Source of the DNA: Planctomycetota bacterium
Lineage (GTDB): Bacteria; Planctomycetota; Planctomycetia; Planctomycetales; Planctomycetaceae
Assembly: GCA_023429275.1 (NCBI GenBank)
Contig: JAEYWB010000335.1
Span: 1 to 5,806 of the forward strand
Direction: 5' to 3'
Length of the DNA stretch: 5,806 bases
Both the position numbers and the translations under genes were made by a program. This document shows positions 5,292-5,806 of the stretch, piece by piece; position 1 is the first letter of the stretch; every line of letters begins with the position of its first letter. The notes beneath the pieces were generated by a model. That model searched no databases. It saw nothing but the letters and a program-made list of their open reading frames with translations, and was not told the origin of the DNA.

Positions 5292-5806
5292 TCAAGCCGG
5301 CATCGGCTGCGTCCGGCCGCCCGACATGCGGATCGCGAACGCGATCCCGCCGAAGAGCAACGTCACCAGGCCAAGTCCCTTCGCAAGCATCCCAGCCCGG
5401 TGCTGGGTGGCGGCCGGCCGCCATTCTGCGAGCAGACGGTCCAGAACGTGGTCGTCACTGGCGACCATCCAGTATTCGCGGTAGAGCGGCTCGCGAATGA
5501 CAGAGTCCGCGACGTCGATCCGGACCGTCTGCGTCTCACGGACACGCTTCGTGATCGCGCCGCTCCGACGGATGCTCTCCTGGCCGGGACGCCAGCCCGC
5601 CGCCTGCGGATGACGCGTTGCCAGCCGGGACGCCAGCTCCGCCGCTGCGATGTTCATCAACTCCGCCTGGCACTCGTCGAAGCTCGCCCGCGGTCCCGAA
5701 TCGGCCAGCGTCCGGGTCGGATCCGACTCGACCGGAGCGGTGATCCAGTCCGGAAGTGCCTTGAGAATTGTCCCGGCCCGCCGCGCCCCTTCGAACTGTT
5801 CGATCC
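5292..5806 (-). CDS. Membrane-anchored protein of unknown function, 5' end outside the window
   Basis: The reading frame stays open from the stop at 5292-5294 to the right edge, so about 170 C-terminal residues of a longer protein are visible. A TTG/ATG pair at 5655-5660 could mimic a start, but coding continues upstream of it without a stop and with similar composition (for example PDWITAPVES and ASFDECQAEL), so I treat the gene as truncated by the window. The visible part has an alanine-rich helix (MNIAAAELASRLATRH), a strand-rich stretch (TQTVRIDVADSVIREPLYREYWM) and a charged helix (DHVLDRLLAEWR). A single C-terminal transmembrane segment (LAKGLGLVTLLFGGIAFAI, about 5330-5390) and a short polar tail follow. 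This suggests a domain held at the membrane by its C terminus. I recall similar strand-helix-anchor ends in uncharacterised planctomycete proteins, but cannot name a family. Confidence 0.7.
   Translation of the reverse strand, partial: IEQFEGARRAGTILKALPDWITAPVESDPTRTLADSGPRASFDECQAELMNIAAAELASRLATRHPQAAGWRPGQESIRRSGAITKRVRETQTVRIDVADSVIREPLYREYWMVASDDHVLDRLLAEWRPAATQHRAGMLAKGLGLVTLLFGGIAFAIRMSGGRTQPMPA

Noticed and set aside
1..5806. Mobile element, prophage, toxin-antitoxin or defence island
   Set aside because: No transposase, integrase, phage, nuclease or toxin-like protein is visible, and no tRNA or long flanking repeats. The genes look like ordinary chromosomal ones.

Overview
The window is GC-rich bacterial chromosome with seven protein genes and no RNA gene, phage, insertion sequence or CRISPR array that I can support. 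The best guess for the source is a planctomycete. The reasons are weak individually: Shine-Dalgarno-poor starts on several genes, a DUF1802 gene, single-gene transcription units, a lineage-type C-terminal-anchor membrane protein of unknown function, and short GTCCC/GGGAC palindromic repeats in an intergenic gap. No single marker proves it.

Layout, left to right: a DinB-fold protein (82-591, minus); a DUF1802 protein (939-1481, plus); a small lipoprotein with a Pro/Gln/Met-rich linker (1520-1960, minus); an EntS-like MFS_3 exporter (2295-3548, plus); a manganese-responsive MntR repressor (3577-4008, minus); a HAD-superfamily phosphatase (4248-4937, plus); and the C-terminal part of a membrane protein that runs off the right edge (5292-5806, minus). 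The strands alternate strictly, so no two neighbours can share an operon. The three divergent gaps (592-938, 1961-2294, 4009-4247) must hold the promoters. The three convergent gaps are 38 bp, 28 bp and 354 bp, and the last holds a cluster of REP-like palindromes.

The genes do not form an obvious pathway. The best-understood one is mntR, which has all six metal-ligand positions of the MntR family, a TTGACA -35 hexamer and a 13-bp palindrome placed where an autorepression operator would sit. No manganese transporter gene is next to it. The divergent mntR/HAD gap also holds a long imperfect inverted repeat and two near-identical 16-17 bp direct repeats. I see no convincing new multi-gene system. 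The non-coding structures at 4020-4177 and 5023-5177 are the parts most worth a second look.
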